DNA of 29,814 nt from Nanobdellota archaeon (GTDB lineage Archaea; Nanobdellota; Nanobdellia; Pacearchaeales; GW2011-AR1), in contig JAHIEH010000013.1 in the NCBI GenBank assembly GCA_018901675.1, forward strand, positions 1-29,814, written 5' to 3'. The position numbers and the translations under genes were made by a program. Under the pieces are notes generated by a model. The model was not told the DNA's origin. It saw only the letters and a list, made by a program, of their open reading frames with translations, and did no database searches. Positions 21,785 through 29,814 of the stretch are shown here, piece by piece. Every line of letters starts with the position of its first letter. Position 1 is the first letter of the stretch.

Positions 21785-21804
21785 TTTATTCTGCTCTCTT
21801 TTGC

Positions 21805-23169
21805 ATGCTCGAAAGGTTAGGAGAAGTCATAAGAAAAGCAACCAACAAGATAGCAAATGCTATATTTCTTGACAAAAACCTTGTGGATTCTGTAGTTAAA
21901 GATTTGCAGAGAGCATTGATTGAAGCAGATGTAAATGTCTCTCTTGTCAAACAGCTGACAGATAAAGTGAAAAAAGTGGCATTAGATGAAAGGCTTAAAG
22001 GCATAGAAAAAAAAGAGCACATGATTAAAATTCTGCATGATGAGCTGTTAAACATTCTTGGAGAATACAAACAGCTGAAACTCCAAAAAGGCCAGAACAG
22101 AATTATGCTTTTAGGTTTGTACGGCTCTGGAAAAACAACAACAATAGCAAAACTGGGAAATCACTTTTCAAAAAGAGGGAATAAAGTTGCTTTAATAGGT
22201 TTGGATGTTCACCGCCCAGCAGCTCCAGAACAGCTGAAACAGCTTGCAGAAAAAAACAAGTTGAATTATTTTATAGATGAAAAAGAAAAAAATCCCCTGA
22301 AAATCTGGAAAAGCTTTGAAAAACAATTGGAGGATTATGATTTAATCCTTATTGATACTGCCGGAAGGCATACTCTTGATAAAGAGTTAATTTCAGAATT
22401 AAAAGAATTAAACAAAACCATAAAGCCCACAGAATCTATTTTAATTATGCCTGCGGACATTGGGCAGGCTGCAAAAACCCAGGCAAAGGAATTTCAAGAA
22501 GCAATAAAAATTTCAGGAGTTATTATCACAAGAATGGACTCTACTGCAAAAGGTGGAGGGGCTCTAACAGCCTGCGCTGAAACTAATGCAGGAGTTTACT
22601 TCATAACAACAGGAGAAAAAATTAATGATATTGAAGAATTTAATCCAAGCTCTTTCCTCTCGAGGCTTCTCGGAATGGGGGACTTGCAGACTTTAATTGA
22701 AAAAATAAAATCTGTAACAGATGAATCACAGCAGGAGAAAATGCAGAAAAATCTTGAAGAGGGGAAACTGACTTTGCTGGATGTTGTTGAGCAAACTAAA
22801 TCCCTGTCTTCTTTGGGAGGATTTGACAAAATAAAATCCATGATTCCTGGTTTAGGGGGGGCAAAAATACCAGAAAACCTTATTGAAAATCAAGAAGCAA
22901 AAATAGCAAAATGGCAGCATATTATAAAATCAATGACTCCTGAAGAAATAAACAATCCCGAGTTGCTGGAAAAGCAAACCTCCCGCATAAGCAGAATTGC
23001 AAAAGGCTCTGGTGTTGCAACAAGTGAAATAAGAGCGTTGCTAAAACAATACAAAATGCTTAATGAAATGATAAAAACAGGCAGTTCAATGGATATGGAA
23101 AGCGGAATGCCCAGCCAAAAACAGCTTCAAAAACTTGCAAAAAAGTTCGGAAAGAAAATGAGGTTTTAA
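21805..23169 (+). CDS. srp54: Signal recognition particle 54 kDa protein
   Basis: GTPase that binds signal sequences and SRP RNA and delivers ribosomes to FtsY. From MLERLGEVIRKATNKIANA it has 454 residues, normal length. Seen: N domain (about 1-85), G1 LLGLYGSGKTTT, GLDVHRPAAPEQL, G3 ILIDTAGRH, G4 IITRMDSTAKGGG, then GEKINDIEEFNPSSFLSRLLGMGDLQTLIEK leading to the M domain. The M domain has SSLGGFDKIKSMIPG, IIKSMTPEEINNPELL, SRISRIAKGSGVATSEIRALLKQYKMLNEMIK (SRP-RNA binding helix-loop-helix) and a basic C-terminus KKFGKKMRF. The frame is open 20 codons further upstream, but that region is the palindromic promoter. Same strand as ftsY; they act as a pair. Confidence 0.96.
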   Translation: MLERLGEVIRKATNKIANAIFLDKNLVDSVVKDLQRALIEADVNVSLVKQLTDKVKKVALDERLKGIEKKEHMIKILHDELLNILGEYKQLKLQKGQNRIMLLGLYGSGKTTTIAKLGNHFSKRGNKVALIGLDVHRPAAPEQLKQLAEKNKLNYFIDEKEKNPLKIWKSFEKQLEDYDLILIDTAGRHTLDKELISELKELNKTIKPTESILIMPADIGQAAKTQAKEFQEAIKISGVIITRMDSTAKGGGALTACAETNAGVYFITTGEKINDIEEFNPSSFLSRLLGMGDLQTLIEKIKSVTDESQQEKMQKNLEEGKLTLLDVVEQTKSLSSLGGFDKIKSMIPGLGGAKIPENLIENQEAKIAKWQHIIKSMTPEEINNPELLEKQTSRISRIAKGSGVATSEIRALLKQYKMLNEMIKTGSSMDMESGMPSQKQLQKLAKKFGKKMRF

Positions 23170-23197
23170 ACAACTTTAAATTCACAAGTATCTTTAT

Positions 23198-23959
23198 TCA
23201 AAGTGAATTATCTATATGTTTAATTATCTCACCTCTAACCTCTTCAAACTCTGGTGCTTTTATCATTAAATTTTTCAAATCTGTCTGCCAAAACCCCTTC
23301 ATTTTTTCAATTCTATTTTTTAATTCTTTTAAGTCAAACTTAAGGTTGTATAAAGAAAGTTTTTTGTTTATCAACCCCATATCAAATTCTGCTCCTTTCT
23401 CTAATAAAAAATAAAGGTCATAAACATCTCTTGGTTTTTGCCTCATAAATATTGCCCTGATTTTCTCAGCCAGAATTTCCTTCTCATTCATTGCAAAAAC
23501 ATAAAAATTAGGGAGTTCTTTATACAAAGAAGTAATATATTCTTTTTTAGGTTCAAGCAGGAGTTGCTCTCTCAAGCTTATATTTAATGGAATAAAGCAT
23601 TGCGTTTCTTTGCTCCCCCTATACAGGGGACCATTAAAAATTAATCTTACATTTATTTCGTTTCTATATTCTTTAATCTCCTTGATTTTCCCCTTTATAT
23701 TCAAAAGGATTAAATCTTTTATTATCTTATCCGCTATTTTTTTAGCATCAAAGTTTTTAGCTGTAAAATCTAAATCTTCAGAAAATCTGTCTAATTTGTA
23801 TATTTTATAAAGGCAGGTTCCTCCCTTAAAAACGAGCTCTTTTCCAACATTAGAATAGATACTGAACAATATTAGATTTTGCAGATAATCTTTCTCTGTG
23901 CTGTTTAAAGATAATCTTTTAAGCCTTGCAATCTGTTCAAGTTTTTCATATGTCAACAT
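23198..23959 (-). CDS. AbiEii/AbiGii-type nucleotidyltransferase toxin
   Basis: Toxin of a type IV toxin-antitoxin/abortive-infection module; the family has a DNA polymerase-beta nucleotidyltransferase fold. Seen: FKGGTCLYKIYKLDRFSEDLDF, which combines the GG[TS] motif and the RxSxDLDF metal/catalytic motif. Later come the conserved E-I-L-A-E-K-I-R-A (MNEKEILAEKIRAIFMR) and KPRDVYDLYFLL. Its 253 residues are typical. The start overlaps the end of the AbiEi-type gene by 14 nt, giving coupled translation. A role in phage defence or in locus maintenance follows from family knowledge, not from this sequence. Confidence 0.92.
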   Translation of the reverse strand: MLTYEKLEQIARLKRLSLNSTEKDYLQNLILFSIYSNVGKELVFKGGTCLYKIYKLDRFSEDLDFTAKNFDAKKIADKIIKDLILLNIKGKIKEIKEYRNEINVRLIFNGPLYRGSKETQCFIPLNISLREQLLLEPKKEYITSLYKELPNFYVFAMNEKEILAEKIRAIFMRQKPRDVYDLYFLLEKGAEFDMGLINKKLSLYNLKFDLKELKNRIEKMKGFWQTDLKNLMIKAPEFEEVRGEIIKHIDNSL

Positions 23960-24662
23960 TCTTAATTACCTTCCATTTTTTATCTCTTTTCATTTTAGCA
24001 TTTACTCCAATACTGTAATCTAAAGGGATATATTTAAAATCAATCAATTTTTCTAATCTATGAACATCAATTGTTAAATTTTCTAATAAAAACCCAAACC
24101 TTTTTATCAATGCTTTATTTTTTGTTCTAATCAAATAATTCAAAAGCAGATTAAAGTCAATATCTTCCTTGCTATTTTTTATAATACTGCAGATTTCTAA
24201 AAAAGAGGCTTTTTTGAATAGGCTAGAGTCAATTAATGCCTTCTCCTTATCTGCAATAAAAACCTCAAATCCGTTATATATCTCTTTTTTGTACCCAAAA
24301 AAATATTTTGGAATTGTTTTTATAAAAACTATTTTTATATTGCCAAACTCAATTATTCTTTTTTTCTTTGCTCTTGTTGTAATAACAAAGAAAATTTCTG
24401 GGAGCTGTTCTGTCAAATTATAATAACGCAATGCAGACCAGCATGAAATATAAGACGGCCAGATTATGCTGCTTATTACTGCAATAGGGTCTTTTTGTGA
24501 AGTATATTTATTTCTCTCTATTTCAAAAATGAGCTTTTCTTTTTTCAGCCGATAAACAACTAATTTTGCATATTCCCTATTCTTGCCGATTATTTCTTTC
24601 ACGGTTTTAAGAGTAAACACAGGATATTTATTCAATTCATTCATTAATTCTATTTTTTTCAT
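23946..24662 (-). CDS. AbiEi-type antitoxin / transcriptional repressor
   Basis: 238 residues. The N-terminal winged helix (ELMNELNKYPVFTLKTVKEIIGKNREYAKLVVYRLKKEKLIFEIERNKYTSQKDP) is the AbiEi DNA-binding part. SYISCWSALRYYNLTEQLPEIFFVITT and the later YNGFEVFIADKEKALIDSSL match the conserved core of the antitoxin family. It is the first gene of the pair and overlaps the toxin by 14 nt. AbiEi proteins repress their own operon by binding inverted repeats. A 26-bp perfect inverted repeat lies at 24675-24700, with the TATA box next to it. The transcript is predicted to start inside that repeat, leaving a leader of about 27 nt. Confidence 0.9.
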   Translation of the reverse strand: MKKIELMNELNKYPVFTLKTVKEIIGKNREYAKLVVYRLKKEKLIFEIERNKYTSQKDPIAVISSIIWPSYISCWSALRYYNLTEQLPEIFFVITTRAKKKRIIEFGNIKIVFIKTIPKYFFGYKKEIYNGFEVFIADKEKALIDSSLFKKASFLEICSIIKNSKEDIDFNLLLNYLIRTKNKALIKRFGFLLENLTIDVHRLEKLIDFKYIPLDYSIGVNAKMKRDKKWKVIKNVDI

Positions 24663-24674
24663 CTTTCAATGAAC

Positions 24675-24700
24675 CATAGTTATCATTTATGATAACTATG
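24675..24700 (-). promoter_or_regulatory. Inverted-repeat operator of the AbiE pair
   Basis: Arms CATAGTTATCAT and ATGATAACTATG (12 bp each, perfect) lie around a two-base centre, covering the predicted start near 24690. This suits repression by the AbiEi-type protein. The 2-nt centre is like that of several dispersed palindromes, but operator function is the simpler reading here. Confidence 0.65.
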
Positions 24701-24710
24701 TACCTACAGA

Positions 24711-24722
24711 AGTTTAAAAACC
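24711..24722 (-). promoter_or_regulatory. TATA box of the AbiE pair
   Basis: Minus-strand AGGTTTTTAAAC is centred near 24716, giving a start near 24690. Confidence 0.55.
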
Positions 24723-24769
24723 TTTCGTTTTATCAAGTTTATCAACATGGGCAAAAGGAGTAACCAAGG

Positions 24770-27700
24770 TTATATGACTTCAAACTCATAACTCGCTTCT
24801 AATTTGTTTCCTTCGCTTGTAATCATTGTCATCATATTCTCATCTCTTAAAGAAGCATAAACCCTGAATCTCCCTGCTTCTGTCGTCGTATAACCCCCTG
24901 CTTCATTCCAGATAGTATCAAGAGCAAGATAACCCTTGGCAGGAATAATTCTTTCAGCAGTATCTTTGCTGTCATTCACAATAATCTGTTTATCTATCCA
25001 GATTCCAGTTGCATTATCATACTTCTCAACTTTCATAAGCAAATGCCCCTCAACACTTGCATTCCCAGTATTGTTTATTATGGATTTTGTTCTTGGTGTT
25101 ACAGGAATTCCCTCTTTGTCGCAGTCATAACATCCTGTGTGTTGCGGGTCGTGTTGGAATTGATTCCACCCGCTATTACTAGGTATTCCATTAGTCTCAA
25201 AGACATGTAATTTGATTAGCATATGAAGATGATCTAAATCGCCTTCATTATAATCATAACTACTAGTTAAAACAATAATCTCATTTTTTCCATCTTCATC
25301 TATATCATAAATAAGTGGTGTTAACCATTCCTCGAATAAAGGGCGCCATGATGCTACGGATAAGAAATATTGATTAATTAGCTTTCCATCATCATCAAAA
25401 ATGTGGAGATACTGATTACTGCGTCCATATCCTATAGTTATGAACTCATTATTAGGATCATCATCTATATTTTCTATTGCAATCCCTTCTAATGTAGTAT
25501 TAAGAAGTTCTTCAGATATTAAAATTGGATTATTTCCCCCATCAATAGCAACAATTTTAGAGGGGAGATTTGGAGACGAAAGACGATTATTAGAAAGTCC
25601 TGCCACAAAGAATACAGAAGGTTTACCCTCAACTAAACCAATGCTTAAAGAATGAATTGGAACCGGATCATACTCTTCATTAAAATCGGAGTCGAGATAT
25701 TGGAAAGGATTAACTTCAAATAATTTTTCCCCATTAAAATTATAAACTTCTAGTTTTTTTGATCCATAAATTATTTCTAAATTACCATCATCATTCAAAT
25801 CAGCAACAGCCAATAATGGGCTAACAAAATGATTAGACCCCACATCAAACTGCTTTTTAATACTACCTCTATCATCGAATATAATTATTTTTGAATGATC
25901 AAGAGTCCCCACATCTGTCCAATAATTATAAGAAGCAATAACCTCTTTAAATCCGTCTCGGTCTAAATCCGCAGTTACAAAAGGGAGATTCAATTGATAG
26001 CCTGTTGGAGTTATTCCGCTTTCAGGGGTCCATTCATTTAAAAAAGATCCATTATTACTTATAACTCCGATTCCTCCTTTTGTTATTTCGCCAATTGTAG
26101 AGTCAAAAGTGTAATATGGATAAATAAAATCTCTTTTCCCATCAAGATCTATATCACTAATTATGGAAAAAATGATGGATAAGCCTTCCACTAAATTGCT
26201 TTCTGTATGTTCTCCAAAAGTTTTAACTGTTTCAAATCCGGCCTGGTCAGCTCTTACAATATGAGAAGGTCGAGCATACCCTCCATAATTATTTTGATAC
26301 TTTGGACCAAAAGCGATAAGGTAAATATCCTTAAAATTTTCTGATGAATCATAATTCAACATAGAATAAACAATAGGAAAAAGTGGACTGGTTAATCTGT
26401 TTAATAATTCTCCTTTAAAATTATAGGAATACAAACCATCATCAACAAGGCGCGTATTAACAGTAAGAGCAGGGAAGATAATTTCATTTTTGCTGTTTAT
26501 AGAAACATGGTCTGAAAATGACGGCCATTGATTCTCTTTGTAAGGAACAGTAACTGGAAATCCTTCTTTCAAATAAGGATTAACAAAAATTGCCCCAGTT
26601 CTAGTAAAGATAAAATCATCATCTCTAATCACATTAAGCTTAATAGTTATAAAAGAAGGCTTGTTAATAATGGATAAATCAAAGCCTGCTAATCTACCAT
26701 TAATAATAGGATTTAATCCTTCACCTTCTAAATCAATTCCTTCAATATACCACTCAGAAGGATTTTCCCCGTAACCCCATTCAAGATAATATCTGCTAAA
26801 ATGAGAGTTTATAATAGTACCCTCAACCCAAATTTGTTTATTTGCACCAAAAATATCATTCTTATTAGGAGTTGAAATAAAAATATTTTTTATATTAATC
26901 AAACTTAAATCTTCACTACTAGAATCATCATGATTATAAACAATTAGTTTTAGATAAGAATACCCATCAGGGGATGAAGAAGTATCAAAATCACTACATA
27001 AAATACCTTCATCTATTTGTTCATTTCCACTACAAATTAGGTTCCAATCATTATTTTTTCCGATATACACCTCATATTTAGAAAATTCATTACCCCTTGC
27101 TGTTCCAAATATGTTTATATTCCCCGAAACATCTCCATTACCCTCTATTTCTGCGATGGCTATATTTTCTAATTTTATAGATTTTTCAACATCCAGTCTT
27201 CCATATCCTTGAATAGTTATATTGTACTCCAAATCAAAAGCACTATTTCTTAAAGCCATTTTTATTTCTTCAGGACTCCAATCAGGATTTTTTTGTTTTA
27301 ATAAAGCAACAGCTCCTGTTACATGCGGGGTTGCCATTGAAGTTCCAGAAATAGCAACATGATTATTATCCAAACATTTTTTATTATCCCAGGCAGAATC
27401 ATATTGGGCTGCACAAATATTTACCCCTGGAGCAATAACGTCTGGTTTAATTAATATCTGTGTCTTTCCTTCAGCATCTTCCCAAATAATAGGACCTCTT
27501 GAACTAAAATCTGCAATCTGGTCATTTTTATCAGTTGCTCCAACAGTAATTGCTTTTCTTGCTGTTCCAGGACTTCCGATTGTGTTTTCTCCTGGCCCAT
27601 TATTCCCGGCTGCAATAACTGCAACAACACCAGCATCAACTGCATTATCGACTGCTGTAGAAACAGCATCATCTGGATTTCCCCCTCCTCCTAAACTCAT

Positions 27701-29173
27701 ACTAATAACATCAACATGGTCTGAAAAGTCTCCATCTTGATTTGGATCAACTGCTCTTTCTATTCCTAAAATCACTCCGTCCATAGTTCCACGACCCTCA
27801 TTATCCAAAACCTTATATGCATAAATCTTTGCATCAGGAGCAACACCATGTAGAGCTGGTAAATAAAAAGACACTTCTGAAGAAAAATCCCCCCCATTCA
27901 TATTAGAAGAACCAGCCCCCCAATAAAGGGAAAAATTAAATTCACCTTCTAAATTATTAATCGAATTTAAATCGATTCCGATATAATACCTTTCCCCATC
28001 AATAGTGAAATAAAGAGTGGGGATATCATCTTGATAAAAAATTTTACGAAAATTTTCTTTAGTCAAAAAATCTTGTAAAACTATCGTTCCAACACTCAAT
28101 TCAAAGGAATAATAAACTTCTTTAACATATAAAAGCCTTGTAAAAGCGTTAGAGTCTCCTTTACTTATTGGGATTTTATCTCTAAACTTTATTAAATCCC
28201 CTTCTTTATAATTTATTAAATAATCTGCCCCTCCTCCTGCTGCTATTGCTGCACAATGAGTTCCATGCCCATGGTCATCCATAGGGTCATTATCATTATT
28301 ATAAATATCATAACCACCAATAACTTTCCCGCAATTTCCTGCTAAAAATTGTTCAGATATACACCCACCCAAATCCTCATGAGTATAATCAACTCCAGTA
28401 TCAATTATTGCAATAGTAACTCCTTCTCCTGTTAAACATTCTTCTCCTGTTTCTGCACAATTATTTCCATTAGCATCCAACTGCCAAACATCATCAGCAT
28501 TTATTAAAGGAACAGAATCCATTAACATAGTTTTAACTTCATAATTTGGATAAACTTTTTTAACACCAGAAACAGATTTTATTTCTTCAGCTTCCTGTGT
28601 AGAAACATTCAAAGCAATTCCATTAAATGTATTTTTAAACTCACTAAGGACTTCTACAGAATTTTCATCTGCAACAGCATTCCCTGTTATTAAATTTTTA
28701 GAAATTTTCCCTCTAATCTTTTCTTTTATTGCTTGGTGTTCATTCTCAATTTTCTGCCTATATTTATTTAACTGAGGTTTTATTTTTTCTGGTGTTGTTG
28801 CCCAATATCTATAAGTAGTTATAGTACTAACCACAGGATGATTATCTATAAATTGTTGGGTTTTATTTGCAGTATTGACAAGTTCTATTTCTTTTTTAAC
28901 CAAAGGCATCTCTTCCAATTCTACAATATAACCATAAGTTTTTGGTTGCTGTGACATTGAAGAAGCATTGGCAGTAGAGATTATATTCGGAACACCATTA
29001 ACATTGCTATAAACAACTCCGCTATCTGTTATTATTTGATTATTAGTTAAATAACTATTTATAGTCATTACATCTTTTTGATTTTGTATTGATTCATCCT
29101 CTTCAACAGCAGAAACCATTAATAATCCACTTATTAATAATAAACAAAAAATAAATATAATTTTCTTCCCCAT
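24770..29173 (-). CDS. Secreted subtilisin-like serine protease with FG-GAP repeats
   Basis: 1467 residues, S8 family. Signal peptide MGKKIIFIFCLLLISGLLMVSA. Propeptide-like region about 80-215 (YIVELEEMPLV...FNGIALNVSTQEAEEIKSVSGVKKVYPN), containing LITGNAV. Catalytic domain: Asp near 258 (IAIIDTGVDYTHED), His near 302 (DDHGHGTHCAA), oxyanion Asn in VIAAGNNGPGENT, Ser near 610 (ISGTSMATPHVTGA). About 125 residues (roughly 313-438) are inserted between the His motif and GVAPDAKIYAYKVLD. After the protease come beta domains. Five DxDxDGxxE/D-type FG-GAP/VCBS motifs follow (DIDLDGKRD, DLDRDGFKE, DLNDDGNLE, DDDPNNE, DIDEDGKNE), then WNQFQHDPQHTGC and a final Ig-like domain. No C-terminal anchor is seen. 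It starts one base after the upstream ORF, so it is cotranscribed with it. Confidence 0.93.
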   Translation of the reverse strand: MGKKIIFIFCLLLISGLLMVSAVEEDESIQNQKDVMTINSYLTNNQIITDSGVVYSNVNGVPNIISTANASSMSQQPKTYGYIVELEEMPLVKKEIELVNTANKTQQFIDNHPVVSTITTYRYWATTPEKIKPQLNKYRQKIENEHQAIKEKIRGKISKNLITGNAVADENSVEVLSEFKNTFNGIALNVSTQEAEEIKSVSGVKKVYPNYEVKTMLMDSVPLINADDVWQLDANGNNCAETGEECLTGEGVTIAIIDTGVDYTHEDLGGCISEQFLAGNCGKVIGGYDIYNNDNDPMDDHGHGTHCAAIAAGGGADYLINYKEGDLIKFRDKIPISKGDSNAFTRLLYVKEVYYSFELSVGTIVLQDFLTKENFRKIFYQDDIPTLYFTIDGERYYIGIDLNSINNLEGEFNFSLYWGAGSSNMNGGDFSSEVSFYLPALHGVAPDAKIYAYKVLDNEGRGTMDGVILGIERAVDPNQDGDFSDHVDVISMSLGGGGNPDDAVSTAVDNAVDAGVVAVIAAGNNGPGENTIGSPGTARKAITVGATDKNDQIADFSSRGPIIWEDAEGKTQILIKPDVIAPGVNICAAQYDSAWDNKKCLDNNHVAISGTSMATPHVTGAVALLKQKNPDWSPEEIKMALRNSAFDLEYNITIQGYGRLDVEKSIKLENIAIAEIEGNGDVSGNINIFGTARGNEFSKYEVYIGKNNDWNLICSGNEQIDEGILCSDFDTSSSPDGYSYLKLIVYNHDDSSSEDLSLINIKNIFISTPNKNDIFGANKQIWVEGTIINSHFSRYYLEWGYGENPSEWYIEGIDLEGEGLNPIINGRLAGFDLSIINKPSFITIKLNVIRDDDFIFTRTGAIFVNPYLKEGFPVTVPYKENQWPSFSDHVSINSKNEIIFPALTVNTRLVDDGLYSYNFKGELLNRLTSPLFPIVYSMLNYDSSENFKDIYLIAFGPKYQNNYGGYARPSHIVRADQAGFETVKTFGEHTESNLVEGLSIIFSIISDIDLDGKRDFIYPYYTFDSTIGEITKGGIGVISNNGSFLNEWTPESGITPTGYQLNLPFVTADLDRDGFKEVIASYNYWTDVGTLDHSKIIIFDDRGSIKKQFDVGSNHFVSPLLAVADLNDDGNLEIIYGSKKLEVYNFNGEKLFEVNPFQYLDSDFNEEYDPVPIHSLSIGLVEGKPSVFFVAGLSNNRLSSPNLPSKIVAIDGGNNPILISEELLNTTLEGIAIENIDDDPNNEFITIGYGRSNQYLHIFDDDGKLINQYFLSVASWRPLFEEWLTPLIYDIDEDGKNEIIVLTSSYDYNEGDLDHLHMLIKLHVFETNGIPSNSGWNQFQHDPQHTGCYDCDKEGIPVTPRTKSIINNTGNASVEGHLLMKVEKYDNATGIWIDKQIIVNDSKDTAERIIPAKGYLALDTIWNEAGGYTTTEAGRFRVYASLRDENMMTMITSEGNKLEASYEFEVI

Positions 29174-29174
29174 C

Positions 29175-29814
29175 TTAACTCAACCCCACAGCCTCCCCAA
29201 TTGTATAATTATCTTTTAAAGTTGAAATAGACATCTCAACAGTATAATTCATTCCAGGAATTGTTCCGCATTCTCTTCTTGCTATTTCTTGAGATTCCCC
29301 GCAAGAAGGATTGCCCAAACATTGAGTTTCAGATGTTTTTGAGCAAATTTCTCGATAATATTTTCTAAGAAACTGCCGTTTAGTCTCGCATTTTACATAA
29401 TCGCTATTTATGCAGTTCTCTGGCTTGCATGCTGAACGATGCCAATCCAGTGCAAATTCATGATAACAAGTTAAAATGTAATCTTTTTCTTCAGGAATGA
29501 CAGGCGATTCTCCTCCTTCCCCGCTTTTCAAAAACCACCCTAAAGTTGAATTAACAATATACCCCTCGCAGTTGCTCGATAAAGAATCAAAATATTCATT
29601 TTTTTCTTTCCAATAACATCTATAAACAGGGGAGGTATTTGTTTTTTGTGAAGAATAAGCATAACCCAAAATATCATTAAGCGCCCCGCCTTCTGCTGTG
29701 CAGTCTTTAGAAGTAAAATGCTCTTTTCTTAATTCACTCCAGCACCTGTCTAACCTATAAGTGCTTGACTGTTCTTGCTTATACAAATAACCCATCAGCC
29801 CCTCACTTGTCCAA
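29175..29814 (-). CDS. Repeat protein, N-terminus beyond the window
   Basis: The open frame runs off the window edge (WTSEGLMGYLYKQ precedes the first internal Met), so this is only the C-terminal part. Two repeats of about 45 residues are visible: MGYLYKQEQSSTYRLDRCWS...FTSKDCTAEGG and LGYAYSSQKTNTSPVYRCYW...FDSLSSNCEGY, then LGWFLKSGEGG. They follow an LGY..., VYRC..., hF.S....CEG pattern like repeats in secreted proteins (DUF5648-like, tentative). A Cys-rich segment follows (NCINSDYVKCE, CSKTSETQCLGNPSCGE), and then SISTLKDNYTIGEAVGLS, which reads like the opening strand of an Ig-like domain cut short by the stop. Cotranscribed with the protease downstream. Confidence 0.75.
   Translation of the reverse strand, partial: WTSEGLMGYLYKQEQSSTYRLDRCWSELRKEHFTSKDCTAEGGALNDILGYAYSSQKTNTSPVYRCYWKEKNEYFDSLSSNCEGYIVNSTLGWFLKSGEGGESPVIPEEKDYILTCYHEFALDWHRSACKPENCINSDYVKCETKRQFLRKYYREICSKTSETQCLGNPSCGESQEIARRECGTIPGMNYTVEMSISTLKDNYTIGEAVGLS

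Noticed and set aside
21745..21804. Upstream in-frame extension of srp54
   Set aside because: It would be encoded by the palindrome and TATA region, and it precedes the normal SRP54 N-terminus.
24675..24700. Member of the dispersed palindrome family
   Set aside because: It has the two-base centre but lacks the GCTC/GAC feet and the bulge, and its position at the AbiE start site is better explained as an operator.

Overview
Organism. The window is AT-rich archaeal chromosome. It carries archaeal/eukaryotic-type information genes: eS8 (S8e), eL42 (L44e), eS1 (S3Ae), TFB, an Sm-like protein, GINS51, SRP54, FtsY and RNase Z. It also has archaeal-type phosphoglycerate mutase, an intron-containing tRNA-Leu with a bulge-helix-bulge, and TATA boxes centred about 26 nt ahead of the starts of apparently leaderless genes. 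Very large Cys-rich secreted proteins, an N-terminal KRSQITIF-type pilin-like signal and [LM]TG[NR]AV motifs after signal sequences resemble DPANN archaea of the Woesearchaeota/Pacearchaeota kind. That placement is an inference from gene style, not a phylogeny. || Layout. 1-4100: a truncated palindromic element, tRNA-Arg(TCT), a palindrome cluster, then rnz, a small unknown gene and an LSm gene (minus), rps8e and tfb (plus), and tRNA-Leu(TAG) with a 56-nt intron whose 3' end is duplicated 116 bp downstream. 4115-4741: a VapBC-type toxin-antitoxin pair. 4846-13200 (minus): a secreted/surface operon, a 623-aa pilin-signal protein followed by a giant protein of about 1,760 residues that is thrown out of frame at a G7 tract, with its C-terminal part continuing in the next frame. 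13245-15146: tRNA-Val(GAC), rpl44e, a 28-codon ORF, rps3ae, a small unknown gene, a tandem two-hairpin RNA and tRNA-Thr(TGT). 15150-18670 (minus): GINS51, apgM and a Cys-rich repeat secreted protein. 18787-23169: ftsY, a DUF2683/RelE-type pair, a palindrome-rich stretch with a 54-aa gene, a gene of unknown function and srp54. 23198-24722 (minus): an AbiEi/AbiEii type IV toxin-antitoxin pair. 24770-end (minus): a 1467-aa subtilisin-like protease with FG-GAP repeats, one base downstream of a repeat protein that runs off the window. || How the genes work together. Housekeeping genes for translation, transcription initiation, replication and SRP targeting are interleaved with three toxin-antitoxin modules and with large exported proteins that the SRP/FtsY route could serve. 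|| Most unusual content. (1) A dispersed family of imperfect palindromes whose apical stems differ from copy to copy, while the hairpin is kept and a single unpaired base often sits near its foot; several overlap the 3' ends or stop codons of genes. (2) A tandem pair of two-hairpin units with structure-preserving differences, placed exactly between a TATA box and the first base of tRNA-Thr. (3) The G7 frameshift in the giant surface protein. These readings come from inspection by eye; no database search or folding program was run.
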